A DNA stretch of 64,000 bases from Rotaria macrura (Eukaryota > Rotifera > Eurotatoria > Philodinida > Philodinidae): positions 1-64,000 of the forward strand of contig OENT01000286.1 in the NCBI GenBank assembly GCA_900239685.1, read 5' to 3'. The position numbers and the translations under genes were made by a program. Below, one piece after another: positions 24,002 to 38,209 of this stretch; position 1 is the stretch's first letter; each line of letters starts with the position of its first letter. The notes below the pieces were generated by a model. It had not been told where the DNA came from. It saw only the letters and a program-made list of their open reading frames with translations, and did not search any database.

Positions 24002-27000
24002 TTATATATTATTAAGTGATTGTAAGGATTGTGATCGAGCATGAACACGTAAAAGACGGTCATGTTCTCGTTCATGTACTTGTAATAAAACTCTATTTTC
24101 ACGTATTTGATCTCGTTGTTTTAATAATCGTAAATAATAATCTTCACATTGTGAATGTAACTAAAAATAAATAAACAATTAATATCAACAATGAATGCAA
24201 TTAAATTTAATAAATTTTCATATTACTTTATCTAATCTAGATTTTTCCTTGAGTATTTGCTGTTCTAATTCTTTTTCTTCATGTTCAGCTTTAGCTATCT
24301 CTTCACGAATACGAATAGCATCTAATCGTTTTTTACGAGTTAATTCATCTTTCAATCGTTGTACTTCGTTTTCTTTTTTACGTCGTTCGAATTCAGCCTC
24401 TTTAACTGACTTACGTAAATCATGCTCAACTTCTTCATTTTTAACAACAGTTTTCTATAGAACAGAACACGAATAAATAATATTCGCCATTGACAAGTGT
24501 TTACTTGAAAGTGTCGCAAATGATCTTCATGTTGTCGTGTTTCAATTTCGGCATGACGTACTTTAGCTTTACCTGCACCAGCAGTTTCACGTTCTTCGCT
24601 TCGTTCAGTTTTTTCACGTATATATTGATTCATTAAATTTACTCGACGATTTTCAATATCCTAAATTATAAACATGAAATCGTGTTTTCTACGACGAAAT
24701 TTCATTGCTATATGAAATAAAACAAAAAAATACAAACAGCCATTTTAGTCATTAACTCGGCAGCACGTCGATCTTGTTCAGCAATAGCTGCATTTTGATT
24801 AAGTTCTCGTTGTTCGGTATAAATCTTCTCCAATCGATTTTTCGTATCAATAACCCGACGAAAAGCTAAGTTTTAAATATTTCAATAGGTCAACTAAAGA
24901 AAACAAACAATCTTCATCATTTACCTTCACGTTGTTTAAGATCAATCATTGAACGATGTAGTGTTACATCAGCCGAAAGACGTCGCCTTTCAAGATCATA
25001 ATTTTTTACATGGATACTTGTTCGACTAAAATAATAATCACTCATTGAAGATATTTTCTTCGAGATTAAATGAGTTATGATCAATGTTTTTTCATAGATG
25101 AACTATTCCTCGCATACTAATGTCCTATCTAAAGAATTACAGTATACCAATATTCCGTGATACCCTTTTCGATCAACGAATCTATCTCCAATTCTTTTTC
25201 TGGAAGCATAAGGTTTTATTCGAAAATTCTTTAACTGATTTTCCTTTGAGTTCACCATTCTTGCATAAATAGAAACAAATTTAGCATTCACTTTGAAAAA
25301 AAAATAATGTTGTAGATCTACACTTTTATCGAGGTGCTACATAGAGAAAGTCAATTCGTAGGTCTTCGGTGAGAACAAAAAATATTGAATCATATTCTGA
25401 TAAATTCACAGGAGATTGTAGAAACGTTTTTCTGTCTTTTTCACTATTATTGAGTGTCGAGGAATTTGTACACTTGAGTTATCATACAAACATATTTTTA
25501 ATTCTGAATATTAGTTGAATACATCAGAAAGTTTGATCATTAAATAGACTACAAGGATCAATGAAAATTTACTTCAATCGCTCTTCGAATTCTTGTTGTT
25601 GTAAAAGATCATGTTTGATTGTTTGAGTTCGATCACGATTCATGACACTAGAAAATAGATCTATAGTACTAATCGAATTCATAGAATGTTGATATTCAAA
25701 ACATACGTTGCAGATTCATTCAGTTCAATTTGAGCTTTTTGAGCTTCTAAATTAAGTGCCATCGCTATTTCACCGAGTTCTTTCTTTATACGATTTTCTT
25801 CTAACTAAATAAGAATTAATGAGTAGATTTGTTTTCTTTTTTTCATTGAAAAAAAACAAACTTCTTTTTGATGAACTTTAGTTTCGAATTCATTATGAAT
25901 TTGTGATAATTGTTGATGTTTCAATTCAAGTTCGTTTACTTTAACACGATATTTTCGTGCAAGATCATTGCATACCATTACATTTTGACGATCTTTCTCT
26001 TTGCTAATATGTAGAACATCAACGATTTGTTCCATTCGTTGTTTTGTTTGCTAATAAAAAGCGAAATTAATTAAAAACCATATCATTACTCGGTTTTTTC
26101 TATTTTTGGTTTACATCATATGTTATTGGGATTTTGATCGTTAAGTAACATATTAGATTAGGATGTAGAAAAATGTATAATGAGGAAATTATTTTGTTTA
26201 CTCTGTTAAAATGATTTTTTGGAAAAAAATCTTTACAAACTTGTTTTGACTCGATTATAATTGGTGAAAGGATCATTGGTTTTCGACAACGTGCTTTCCG
26301 TTGCTGATTGAACAAATATTACAATAGAAAAATTGTATATCAGAAATAGATCAATATGTGTTCCTGTTGTTTTTTTTCTTCTTTCAAATTCAAGGACAGT
26401 TTCTTATGAAAATATTTTTCTTATCGTTACGAAATCAAAAATATCTTTCCGATTATAAGATTGTCCACGAAAAATAAATATTTTTTCAGTTATATTTCAA
26501 ATAGATTTTCATTATTGTTCGTAGAATTCTGCTTATTTGAATAAATATCAAAATGATATTGAAAAAAATAAACGTAACTCTTAACTATAAGATTGCCAAC
26601 AGAAGTTTACCATGCAAAAAACAACAACATGATTTCCACTAGTAATACATGCGCAAAACATCACTAGAGACATGAATGTCTAGCTGTATTTCTCTTGAAG
26701 ATTAGAGTACATGTAAGCTGTGAAAAAGAAAAACTCTTGTTGCCTAGAGCATCATATTATTGATCTATTAAAATGTTAAATATTTTGCTTCTCGGGAGGC
26801 ATCGGATATGAGATGAAAACTGATGAATATTTACACAGAATATAGGGAATCACTCGTTCATTATGTAGTTGGTGTCAATGATTTCAATCATAAAATACTA
26901 TCTCTTATCAGATGAATGTAAAAACAAATGTTTAACATGTGTGAAAATGTTATTTTATGTGAGGATAGGATTTTTGTTTGTTCTTTATTTTTTATCAATT

Positions 27001-27960
27001 CATACATTGTTGAATGATAGATTTGAGTAAGTAAATCATATTTGACTGTAGTGATTCATCAAGAAAACTGAGAAAAAAAATCTTTTCTATGGCTTCATAA
27101 AATATGATCGAATTCCGAATGGTTTCATATTCAAAAGAGTTTACCTGTTCTTTTTTTCTGAAAAATTCTCTTTCAATTTTATCTTTTTCTTCAAGATTCT
27201 TCGATAAAGTTTTCTCGGAATTAAGATGTTTTTTACTTCCATCTAAAAATAAATATGTTTTAACAAAATAAATTAGAAAATTTTCTCGTTTAAATTCTTA
27301 CCGATATCAAGTTCTTTAAGTGTATGATGTAAATGTCGTTGTTCTTTTTTAACGTCACCTTCTACTCGTTTTCCTTCACGTTCAGTTTGTTTCGATTTTA
27401 TCATTTGTTCCTGAATAGAAGAATTGGTTTTTCGGTTTTTTTTTGTTTGGAAGTCGATTCATATCTTATGATTAAACAATAGAACAAACCTCGATGAGTC
27501 TCATTTGTTTATCATATTCTTTTTTTTTATTTTCAAGATTTTTCGATATCGCTATAACAGAAGGTAATTCATTGCCAATAGGCAATTTGATTTTTTTTGT
27601 TGTCGTCGGTGGGGGTGCTGATAATGATGGACTTTTATTAAGAGCAGCAAGTAAACCGGTTCGTGATGGTGGTGCTTGATGTTGTGATTGAAGTAAATCA
27701 TCTTGTTGTCGATGAAGTGAACGTACACGTCGAGATGAATCAACAAAGCCACCTTTTGTCATGTAACGTCCATGTTTTCTGAAAATTTATTAAAATACAG
27801 AATAACTCATAGAATATGAGATGCCTTTTCTTTTTGTATCCTGTTACCGAAGAAAATCAGCATAATTAACGAGATCATCATCATCATAAGTGAATACACT
27901 AGTCTCGGCTATAGCGGCATAACGATTATCGAGTAACGAAGGATGAGCGAATGTGGTCAT
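24002..27960 (-). CDS. Large coiled-coil protein, family not recognised (possibly ciliary/cytoskeletal)
   Basis: Twelve exons (27960-27848, 27778-27490, 27410-27302, 27242-27145, 26050-25862, 25804-25707, 25647-25573, 25025-24925, 24865-24738, 24660-24505, 24454-24227, 24160-24002) join in phase to 580 residues. The first 130 or so residues are not coiled coil: MTTFAHPSLLDNRYAAIAE, an acidic TYDDDD, RKHGRYMTKGG and a Pro/Ser segment (SPSLSAPPPTTTKK). The rest is almost wholly heptad-rich Lys/Glu/Arg/Gln sequence, for example HEEKELEQQILKEKSRLDK, ending QSLQSLNNI. No head domain, NTPase or membrane segment is seen. The architecture resembles axonemal or centrosomal CCDC/CFAP proteins, but I cannot name an orthologue. 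Two introns are long (27144-26051, about 1.1 kb; 25572-25026, about 550 nt); the rest are 50-90 nt. Confidence 0.85.
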
Positions 27961-30900
27961 TATATATGTGTGAGCTCTTCACCTCACTTGATTTATGTAA
28001 AAGAACGAAAGAACTATTTTTCTATTATCGATTTTACATGATAGACATTTATGTTTATGTCTCCATGGTATTGTCGTCCGCTCATGAGCAACGCAGTTAA
28101 AAATAACAGAACAGATGGCATTGGATAAAGACATTTGGAAATTTTGATTTTTAATTTATTTACATATTCATTCGAAGCATCTCTGTGAATTGTTTTTTTT
28201 TGTAAAACGATGCCTTCAATTCTGCTATTCACAATAAATGAAGATATTAGCGCAACATTTTAAAGTTTTATCCATCTAGAAGTATTATAGATAGGTACCA
28301 AGTATTCGAGATCGACGTTGCAATTGAAAGGAAAGAAGGAAATCTACGAATGATTCGAAAATTACTTTTAGTATTATGCGGATTCTCTAAAAGTTTTTTT
28401 TTCTCGATATGCTTCAGTAGGATTTCATAGAGAAAAAGTCTCTACTCTCGTGAAGTTGAATTAACAGGCAGTCTTTCAACTGATGTTCTCTATATAAAAT
28501 TGATTTTAAAGCCAGAGAGAATTATTTGGAAAGCCAAAGTGCAATTCGAAATATATTATAGAAAGACTGCTAGAATATGATGTCAGTACATATTTCAATT
28601 GCGCTTGATGCTGATGCATCTTCTTCTGCACACAGTCGAAAAACATTCTTCATAATAAATCATTCAATAGTGAAATCAACGTTAACAAACTATTATCGAG
28701 TTTATCATCTATCACAAGAATAGACCAATCATATCTTTCTTTTTTATCATTTAAATTTTCAACGTTTTCCACCGTGGTCGAATACTCCAAATTGATTTAC
28801 CATGAAGGCAGTATAGTGATCTCATTATGCTACAGACAGACAAGAGTTGAACAAACAAATATAACTTTTCTTTAAATTAGACCTCTTTGATTTTCTCAAT
28901 ACTCTTGAACGTTTTTAAACATGGTCCAAGAGAATAGACGATGCTAATCTTCATCTATCATACATTATTCGAGAATACAATAACCAATACTTTTATAATC
29001 AAATAATACTTTTCTCATTACATTCGATGATGTCAACAAAGCTAACGTTTGACAATGTGAAAAACTGCATAGATGTACAAATTCATATTGAGATGTAAGA
29101 AAATTGTTCTGTATTCTAAGAGCGTTCGTTGCTACCAAACATGATTTCGATATTTGTGTCTTATCAAAGAAAAAAAGATCATCTTACTGAGATATCATAT
29201 CAAATAGAAAGAAGTCAGAATATAATTACTTACACTCTGTCCACGTAACCAACCAGTTCCTATCATGAGTAAAATATGTTGAAATCCAGACTCCTTGCAT
29301 GGTTAAGAAAATTTATAACGATTCAATAGGTTGTCATATTATAAAGAAAATTAATTTCCGTTAGTCGCGGCAGAGCTACGTGTAAAGAATATTCGAGTAG
29401 ATTTCCAAGCATACGGCATAAGTTTTTAGTACATCGAGTATACTTCAACGTACGAAAACCATAAGGTCATACATCGAATTGTGCTTTGAATTCTATTGTT
29501 CATGAGGTATTCTCTTGATATTTTTCCGTCAACATTACATGAATCAGAAGACACTAGAGATGTAAACCTTCACATTTATTTGTGAAAAATTCAATCCTAT
29601 CATTTCGTTTCGTTTTGAACGAGTATATAAAAATTCAAGTGATCATTGAATTCTTTTTATATCGTTGTATACAAAATTGAACTCAAGTTTCAACGAATTT
29701 AAATCGAAATTAACTGAAATCTCAATGCCGATACGAGATCTTTTCGTATGTGAGGTTTCTAGATTGAACACACGTTCATTGTATAGCATGTATTCTCTGA
29801 TTTTTCATCGAAATAAAACTATTGCAATGAATCAATAAGTCATAGAGGTGACATGATATATCGATGAAGTGTAAACTGATCAAGTTATACTTCTAGGTAA
29901 TAGTCAATATCTAGTACTTGTGTCTCATGTATTAGATAGATCAATGATTCAAATAATGTTGACGTTCGATTAATATAGAAGCAAACAAGAAATAGAATAA
30001 TTTATCTCTAATAGCAATGTTAACTATAGAAAAAGTACCATTATGAAAGAGACTATGTTGTTAGTTTGTCTACACTTTACACATAATTTAGTTTCGATAG
30101 CTACTTCAATTATTATAAGAGATGAGATGTTGAATACAGAACGTTGAATGGTAAAAATTCTTATCTTACTACATAAGAAATAGCTGAACCTTATATGAAC
30201 AGTATTATAAATCATGACTAATATTATTCTTGAGGGAATAATTTTGAAACTTGACGAAACTAATACTTCTTAACATTGACAAGTAAATAACTGACATTCC
30301 GTGCCGGATATGAACTGTTCTCTCATATTAAATTATCAATCTTTTATAATTATTTTTTCGTCTTCTAACTTATACATCATTTGAAATCTAATACTTTTAT
30401 GAAATACTATGTGAACACAACAGACAAGAAACAACTTTGTCTTATTGACATTGACAAAAACGATCGATATGTTAATTCTTACACCAAAGAAATAATAGTT
30501 TTAGCTATTCTACATTGAAAGTATCGAATAAGTAGTACACGAAATGAGTTTCACACTCTCATATCTGTCGACAAGGCAAGTAAAAGTCTTGATCAATATT
30601 AACTAATCTCATGATGGTTACGTCAGAATAGAAATACTATTTAAAAGAGAAATTTCCTATCGAACAAGACTATAGCTAAACTTCGAAAAAGAACTGCATG
30701 CAATTTGTAAAATGAATGATGATAAAAGTCGCACATCTATTATCGAGCATCCGTTATTTTACTCGGTTCATTTCATTCGGGAGAAGAAAAAAAAACGAGA
30801 GAGAATGTCGACACGACTGTCTTCTACAAACATTCACATTGATTTATCGTTCTGATAGATAGAATACAACATTTAACATCTAGGTAAAATAAAAATGTCT

Positions 30901-32610
30901 TCTCTGTCTTATTCATAACAAATCTTTATATTCATCGTATTTAATACAATACAGAAATAGAATAAAGATCTTGTTTCTTGAATATGGGTAGATTTGCTAT
31001 TAATCATTCTTATTCTCTTGTGAAATAGATTGAATAAATAATAAAAATCACAAATTCCACACTAGATTCAAATTACACTTAGACGTTAAATAGGTTTTTC
31101 TTTGACATCAGCAATGTATTTTTATTGGAAAGAACTGAATAATCTATTCATTATTTTGTTGATGGTAATTCATCAATGTTATTCTTTGATAGAGAATTCT
31201 AACAAATACTTTCAAAAAAAAAAAAAAAAAAAGAATATCTGAATAAGACTCGGAATCTCTTTCCCACTTATATAATCGATTCTATAGAATATCGAGAATG
31301 AGAATAAATCTCAATTGTTTTTCTTTTACTTGTCTTTAATACTATTTGCTATCCGAAACTAGAAGATGTTTTATATTTTCTTTTCTTGTTGTTTTGAATA
31401 GAAATATCTTCACTGTTGATGTCTTGATGTAATTATGAAAATCATACTGATATTTAGAATACGAACGAATGATAATTGAGTACTAACTTCCTTTTCTATT
31501 TGTAACAGAATTATTCGATGAATGTATGTTTATATTCATTATTTGTATTATAAATGGAAAACGGAAATGTATGAAAACACCAGAGGTGCAGAACCTGTGG
31601 ATGTGCGTCATCGTGATTTTGTCATTTGGAGAGATGCTTTTCGAGTATTCAACATGTGAAAGTTCGTTTTGTTTTTTTTCTTCCGTTTCACACTGTATGA
31701 CGAAAGAATCTAGATTTGTAATACTCCATGTTGTATTAAAAAATTGAAAATGATTCATTGAATTCTTTCAAATGTTACGTATGTGTCTCTCTATGAATAT
31801 GTAGTAAGGTAATGTTGATGCTTAAATACAAATGACTATGTATCATCGATTTTCTTCTTTCTATTCATCAACATCGATCATGTCAGTAGTTGTTACTAGC
31901 ATAATATTATTTTCAACTTTTCTCTTATATATTGTAATTCGTATTAAATCATCATTACATTCTTTTTCTTGAACATAAAATCTATTTAAATTTATTTTGA
32001 TTACCTGAATGCTTGAATTATTTTTATTTATGAGAAAAAGCTATTGATTCGTCAACGCTGATACTATCTTAAGAATTTATCTTCTATCTTTTTTTTTTCG
32101 TCTTTGTTGTATGTGTATTCCTCTTTTTTTCCTTATTCGATTATATAGTCGATATATAGTCGTAGTGTTAGACCATGCATGAAATGAGTCGCCTTCTTTT
32201 TATATTTTTCTGTTGAACATTCATTTATAAGTTGATAAACTAGGGAAATGTCTTCATTAAATTCTATCATTAGATTGTTACACTATCGAATTTTGATGCA
32301 ATCATTTTTCTATTTATCAATAAAAAGGTAGAATACTGCATGCCTATAACATCTTTCTATTTTTGTTTCGTTTGAGTTAGCTCGTTAATTGTTATTCATC
32401 CGTAATTATACTCGAGAAGATTAGTCAACTTCTTCAACTATTCATCTAGTATTCCGTCGTATTCTAATAGTTCAGTGTTTTGTGTGTTTCATTCCCATAC
32501 GATAGATCTGCTTCACAACATCATTTGAATAGAATACCATGGCGTTTAATGAATTGTGTGTCGCGGCTATATTTATCTCAATGGTATAATCATTTATTCA
32601 CTTTTAATGT
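27961..32610. other. Long gene-poor interval
   Basis: About 4.6 kb without any supported exon, tRNA or repeat array. It contains a 19-nt A run at 31214-31232 and dispersed AT-rich sequence. In a window where most introns are 50-100 nt such a stretch is unusual; it may be distal regulatory or 5' non-coding sequence for the gene(s) to its right. Confidence 0.4.
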
Positions 32611-32634
32611 CTTAGATAAAATAAAACAATAAAC

Positions 32635-32943
32635 ATGAGTATATTATTAGCTGGTGGACGATCAGCATCAGCTCGACAATTTTCACACGCTGGTCTTCAG
32701 GGAATAAGCTATCCAACAGTATGGCCATCCTCAGGTAGTCAACATCGTGATAGTTTATCTCCAATTGCTATAGATCGTGATAGTACGGATTCATTGGGTT
32801 TACGTCGTGAAAGTTCGTCGTTTAAAGGTCGACGTCGTGCATTGGATCTATATGGTACTAGAGCTGTTGTCTATACACATGAACAAGTGAAAAAAGCAAA
32901 ACTATCTGCTGGCGGTTTAATGGGACAAAATACATTCGGGTAG
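32635..32943 (+). CDS. Orphan coding exon or single-exon gene, 102 codons
   Basis: ATG 32635 opens a frame rich in Ser, Arg and Gly (start MSILLAGGRSASARQFSHAG; later GRRRALDLYGTRAVVYTHEQ; end AGGLMGQNTFG). Its richer base composition and balanced residue use look coding compared with its flanks. It either stops at TAG 32941-32943 or splices out just before, at GG|GTAGGT. An acceptor-like TTTTAATGTCTTAG precedes the ATG by about 24 nt, so the 5' UTR may be spliced. The family is not recognised. It lies on the same strand as, and 6.5 kb upstream of, the calcium channel. Its phase-2 donor would be compatible with the channel's second exon, but that join would drop the conserved SLFIFS segment, so an alternative first exon is only a possibility. 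Confidence 0.45.
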   Translation: MSILLAGGRSASARQFSHAGLQGISYPTVWPSSGSQHRDSLSPIAIDRDSTDSLGLRRESSSFKGRRRALDLYGTRAVVYTHEQVKKAKLSAGGLMGQNTFG

Positions 32944-35192
32944 GTAAGACGTACACTTATGAATGAATCGTTCTTTTTTACTTCAAGAAAGAATACATCA
33001 TGAGATAATGCATTGTAATTAATAAATAGCTTGTTTAGTTTCTATCTTTGGAATATTAAAAAGAAAATCCGTTTCTTTATTTATCTAACTAAATTGATAA
33101 TTTATAGATGAAACAAGAAATTAAACACCTCAGAGATTTATTCTTTGTTCTAAGATTGTCTTATTAATATCATGTATGAAAATTTTATCGAGTAGTAATA
33201 TTCCAATAAAATGATATTTTCATTGTTAAAATTAGATTTACGTTGCATATTTTACAAATTCTCAACTTGATGTCTATGTCCGTCTTTCACTAAAAAGATT
33301 AATTGAATGAATAATCTAAAATCTCATCGAATTTTGATAGGAACTTAATAGACAACGTGTTTGTTCAGAGCCTAAAGTGTAGAAGAAGAAAAAACCTTCT
33401 TAGTACAATCTCGTTCGTATTAGCGAGAATACTCAACGATTCTGTAACTAATAGCTACGATAAGTAATCGAGAGGGTAGGGAGTCGGGAAGACGAAAACA
33501 TTTCATAGAAATCTTACAATCAATATGTTTTTTTCGAAAATATATCTCTATTGAATATCGTAGTTGGTATTCTACTCTAAAATGTACATGTTCCTTCAAG
33601 CGTATTCATTTTCTTCATTTACATTATTGATCGATAGCATCGAAAATCTGGCACTTGATACAGAATAAAAACTGTTGATGAAATAACTATTTAGTTATTC
33701 TGCAATATAAGGCAAGCATTACAAAACGCATACACATAAAAAAAAGAACTATTTCTAATCAGATTTATGCAAAATGTTGACATGTTTTGTAGTATCTTGC
33801 GATTCAGTAGACCTACATGTTGAATGTTTTCTATGTTGTGAGAATACTATTATGGTATATTCTATTGATCATTAGCGAAATAGTTCAGATTTCTAAAATT
33901 GAGAAGAACGCTCGAAGATTATCTCAATGTCTAATTTGATGTTTTTTTTACATAGGTTCAATCTATAGTGAAACAATTAAGTTCTTCTATCGATCTAATA
34001 GTGGTTTCTACATCATCAGTTTTATTTTCAAACATGCGCAAAGTTCAATTTTTTCGTAAAAGAAGGAATATAAATGACAGTTCTCTTACAAACTATGATA
34101 ATAATCATTCCCAGTTGATTTACATCTTGATGATCTCATTTTCATAATCACATCAAACAAGATATTCAATCGAATTAAAAGAATGCTACTGCAATGCATA
34201 CGAAGTTTTATCCATAAGCCGTAGTTTAAACAACTGCATAGTTATTCATTTGATGATTGAAGTCATTTTTAAATATTGAACAAACACTAGTCAAATAGAT
34301 TATTGGATTTTCCTCGATCCTTAACTTCATTAGAGATTTCAAATTAAATGTTTAGTCGATTATCGATCTATTTCATATCTTGATAAGACAGAAAATGTGG
34401 ACTCGTGTTAATAAGATACTAGAGATATTGTGGTATAACAATTTGCCTCGTCGTTTTCTTTTTGTTTCATTTTTCTTCTTACATAAACGAATTAATATAA
34501 TTGATGTCTAACTATCTATTATTTGTTTTGACGTTGCTTCAAACGTCTATGCAAATTTAATCTAACGAAAGAATGACAAGTCGATCTCCAGCTTTTAATA
34601 AGTTTAACACACGAAGTTATCGTTTCTTGCGCTATAGTAGAGCTTGTTGTAATTTCATTAACACATGATGGACTATCGTGTTTATCTAGTTCATCGTTCA
34701 AAAAAAAAACAAAAAAAGAAAAAATTTACACTGTATTCTAGTTCTTGATGGAACAGTGTACTACTCTATGTCAACATTTTATACGTTCGAAAAATATTCA
34801 TTTATCGATTTAATCAGTCACTTGAGTTGAGAAGAAGAAAAACTTCCGGTCGTATTCTAACATAGTAGTATGTCATTGGCAGTTGCTGAAACGTTTCATA
34901 GTTCCGTATTGCACGTGACTATATTTTTCACAGTAAGCTTCTTTTTTTTTGTCAACATTATTTGCTCCTACTTTAAAAATTTGAAGAACATGTCGCAAAA
35001 CTGATATGTAATGAGATCATAGTGAGATTAAATTTGTGCATCAATCTCAATTTATGATATCATTTTCCTATAAGACGAATGCATAGAAAATATGTGATGA
35101 ATCTCTATGAATCATCTTGTTTCCTAAAAATTTTGAAAATTTGAATACAAATTCTTGTAAATGTGATTGACTATTCATCATAATGCTTAAGG

Positions 35193-35627
35193 TACGGCCA
35201 ATCCAAAAAACGTATTCGGACACATGAAGCAACCCTCAGCCTTCTTTCCAATCGATATTGTGGTGAGAGTATTCAACTGGTACGAAATTTTCAATACTAA
35301 TCCGGAATTCTATGTTGGTCTTCATTGTAAGAGTATGATACAGCACTTTTTAAGTGAAGAAAATTGATGAATATAGTCTAATGTTCCACACTCTGTATAA
35401 GGCCCCACATTGTGACATAGTTTTTCACAAGAAAAAGAAATAATATCAATACAAGGACGGTCAACGCAGAATTTTCGATTTGGAAATGAACCATTATTAA
35501 ATCTTGTTTGATGAATTGACTCCTTCAAAAATCATCATTTAAAACTCAAAATGTTCACCTTAGTCTCTCCGTGAGAGGAAGGCTGAGGATAGACTTAGAT
35601 GTCCGGATACTTATTGGACTAACTGTA
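35193..35627. mobile_element. Non-autonomous or decayed Tc1/mariner-like element, 435 bp
   Basis: Two imperfect terminal inverted repeats of about 55 bp, bounded by TA dinucleotides. The left end reads TACGGCCAATCC then GTATTCGGACA and CCTCAGCCTTC. The right end, on the minus strand, reads TACAGTTAGTCC then GTATCCGGACA and CCTCAGCCTTC. TA target sites and a CCGGACA-type inner TIR are typical of Tc1/mariner elements. The interior has a broken minus-strand frame containing NVGPYTECGTLDYIHQ, which resembles the VGPL...GTL...YI stretch of Tc1-family transposases; that resemblance is tentative. No intact DDE/D domain remains, so the copy cannot move by itself. Confidence 0.7.
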
Positions 35628-38192
35628 GATTTTTTCATACATGGAAGAATGAAGTTCGATATTTTGTTTGTGAATATCTCTAGTATGAACAAGACTAGAC
35701 ACTTGTTCAAAAGTTGAAACTATACTATACTCTAAATATTGGTTGAGCAGGTGAAAAACATTTGTATTGAGCTAGAGTTTTTATTTATGTGAAGCCTATA
35801 TTACCAATATATTTCTCTACAGATCTACACTAGGTTAATGATTCTAAATTATTCCGTTCATGAGTTATGAACGGTTTGAAATCGGTTGCCCTCAAAGATA
35901 CTGAGTTCGCTAGTCATGTTTGTTTTTAGTTTTGAATCAATGTGATGTTCAAAAGACAAGATCAGATAAATCCTCAGTCTAAGATTAAAAACTTTTGAAT
36001 AGATTCAATTACAAACATCGTAATCCATCGTAGTAATTTTCAATCAAGTTTCAACTCTTCAACAGGATTCTAGTTATATTCATACTCCACATATCTAAAA
36101 ACAAGATATTGAGTTTCATTGTATAGATTTCGTGAAAATCTATGTGTACGTTAACGGCTGACTTAAGAACAGCATCAGTTGAATAATGACCAAGCAAAGT
36201 CAATGCCAACTCATGCAATCAATCATTCGATATTATTCAGATGTTCATGTTAATCAAAGTTTTGATCATTGTTTGTACAATTGCAAGCAAAGATACTGAA
36301 AGCAATACAATCTCCTAATATGTCAAGCTCAATTTTCTTTTCTTTACACATCGTTGAATGTTAAATAATTGTGACTCGAATTTTTCAATAAGTATAGATA
36401 TTAGGGTATGCGTGACATACATACTTCGATAAATATCACGAATTTCAAAGTTCATAGGACAATAGAAAATATTGAAAAAATGATTAGAGTTATTTTTATA
36501 CGTACCAATAAATGTTGGTATGCAGACACGTAAGGAAATTTACAACGACGTAATAATTAAGTTCACACGAAAAACAAGAAGGCAAAGAGTATAATCGTAG
36601 AAAGGAAAGTAGAGAAAAATCAGTTGTACATGTAATGAAATCTTCTTAGTTACTGACAGGTTTAATAGAAAAATATCTGTTGGTACAATCCCTATGAGAT
36701 TATGATGGCAAATATGATGGAGTTATTCGTATTGTTAAAAATCAGTGATTAATCAACATATCTGTTTTGATGTATGACTTCCTCTCTATTGTTCATGCAT
36801 ATTAATGAATAAGAATAGTGATGAAAATAAATTCGAATCTTTATGAAAGCAAAAAACAAAACAACTAACACACGTTATCTTGTCGTGAATTTTAATTTCA
36901 CAATAATGTCAATGAAAACAATGGCATAAAAGAACTTCTAGATTACATATGACACACATTATTGAAATTGTGAAATGATACTATAGAAAATTCAAAGATA
37001 TAGAGCCTATAGTTGCACTAAACAATTATACATATTTGAATTCCATCAAGTTTCAATTGTCGCTAGTAGTACTTTCAAAATAATCTTTACATAAACGAAA
37101 CAATTTATCGAATTATTCCGTATTTAATAACTAAATAATAGCATCCTTCAAAACTTTGGATTTTGTTGCATGCTAGAGAAAAAAACAAGCGAACACTCAC
37201 GCACAACCACAACTATTTATATCTGCCAAGTCTTTCGATTCACGTCATATGCAACGTCTTTTTCTTCTATAGCATGGCATCGGCTCACTTTTTTTGCAGC
37301 TGATCACTTTCCTATTTATTATTTCCGTGTTTGAGTATCCATAGACTTAAGTTTTCATGCTCATCTCACTGGGTTTGTTTTTGAAGAGAGATTAAATATG
37401 TGCTTTCATTCATCGTTTCATCATATGTTATTTGTGTATGTTGTTGACATCATCATCATCGCCATCTCGTGATGGTAATAGTTTTAAAAGATTGATAAAT
37501 GAATAAGAAAACTTTTAATGATTATTGTTAGGTACAACAGTATTAACCAACATGACAGATGCAGATTGTACTTTTCTTTTTTCTAGTTAAGTGAACTGAC
37601 TGTTATTGCGTTTCTTTTGTATTAATTATTCATTTCTTGACTACATTAAAGAAAATACTAGTAAATAGAATTCAAAGTAAAAAATTTATTTTTCCGTGCC
37701 ATTAGTTATTCTCCTAACAAAACTAATATTCAACCTAGCTGTCATGATCTGCAAAAAATCTACGAAGCGAAAGTTGTTGCTGATCTTTGTTTTTTCTCTT
37801 ATTTAGAAACGAAGATTTCTTGAAGATTTTAATTGATTATCATTAAGATTTCATCTACGATGAGATAGATAAAATGACACTTAATAGAAGTTATCTTATT
37901 TTTCAACATTGTCTTTTTCATCTATCAAAACTTGTTACTCATTGATTCTTTGAAAATCAATACTATTAATGTATTTACATTCATAATAATAATAATACTA
38001 ATAAATCATCTTATACATACACGAACTTTATGTATTATTCAACCAGAAACTGTCACATATTATTCTTTTTTCTTTCTTTTTAATTATATCGTACGACATC
38101 CATTATTCGTGCAAGGATTGTTGTCATCAACATTCATATCGATATTATCTGTCATCTATGTCGTAGTTATTTTTATTTATATATCAATAAAG

Positions 38193-38209
38193 TGAGAGAG
38201 AGAGAGAGA
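38193..38209. repeat. (GA)n microsatellite
   Basis: GA dinucleotide run about 1.3 kb upstream of the calcium channel start. Confidence 0.85.

Noticed and set aside
31214..31232. 19-nt A run that could mark a retrocopy or LINE tail
   Set aside because: No coding or element-like sequence lies 5' of it and no target-site duplication was found.
37932..38195. Hydrophobic 87-codon frame upstream of the calcium channel
   Set aside because: Ile/Leu/Phe content follows directly from TTT/ATT-rich sequence; no signal-peptide-plus-mature structure.
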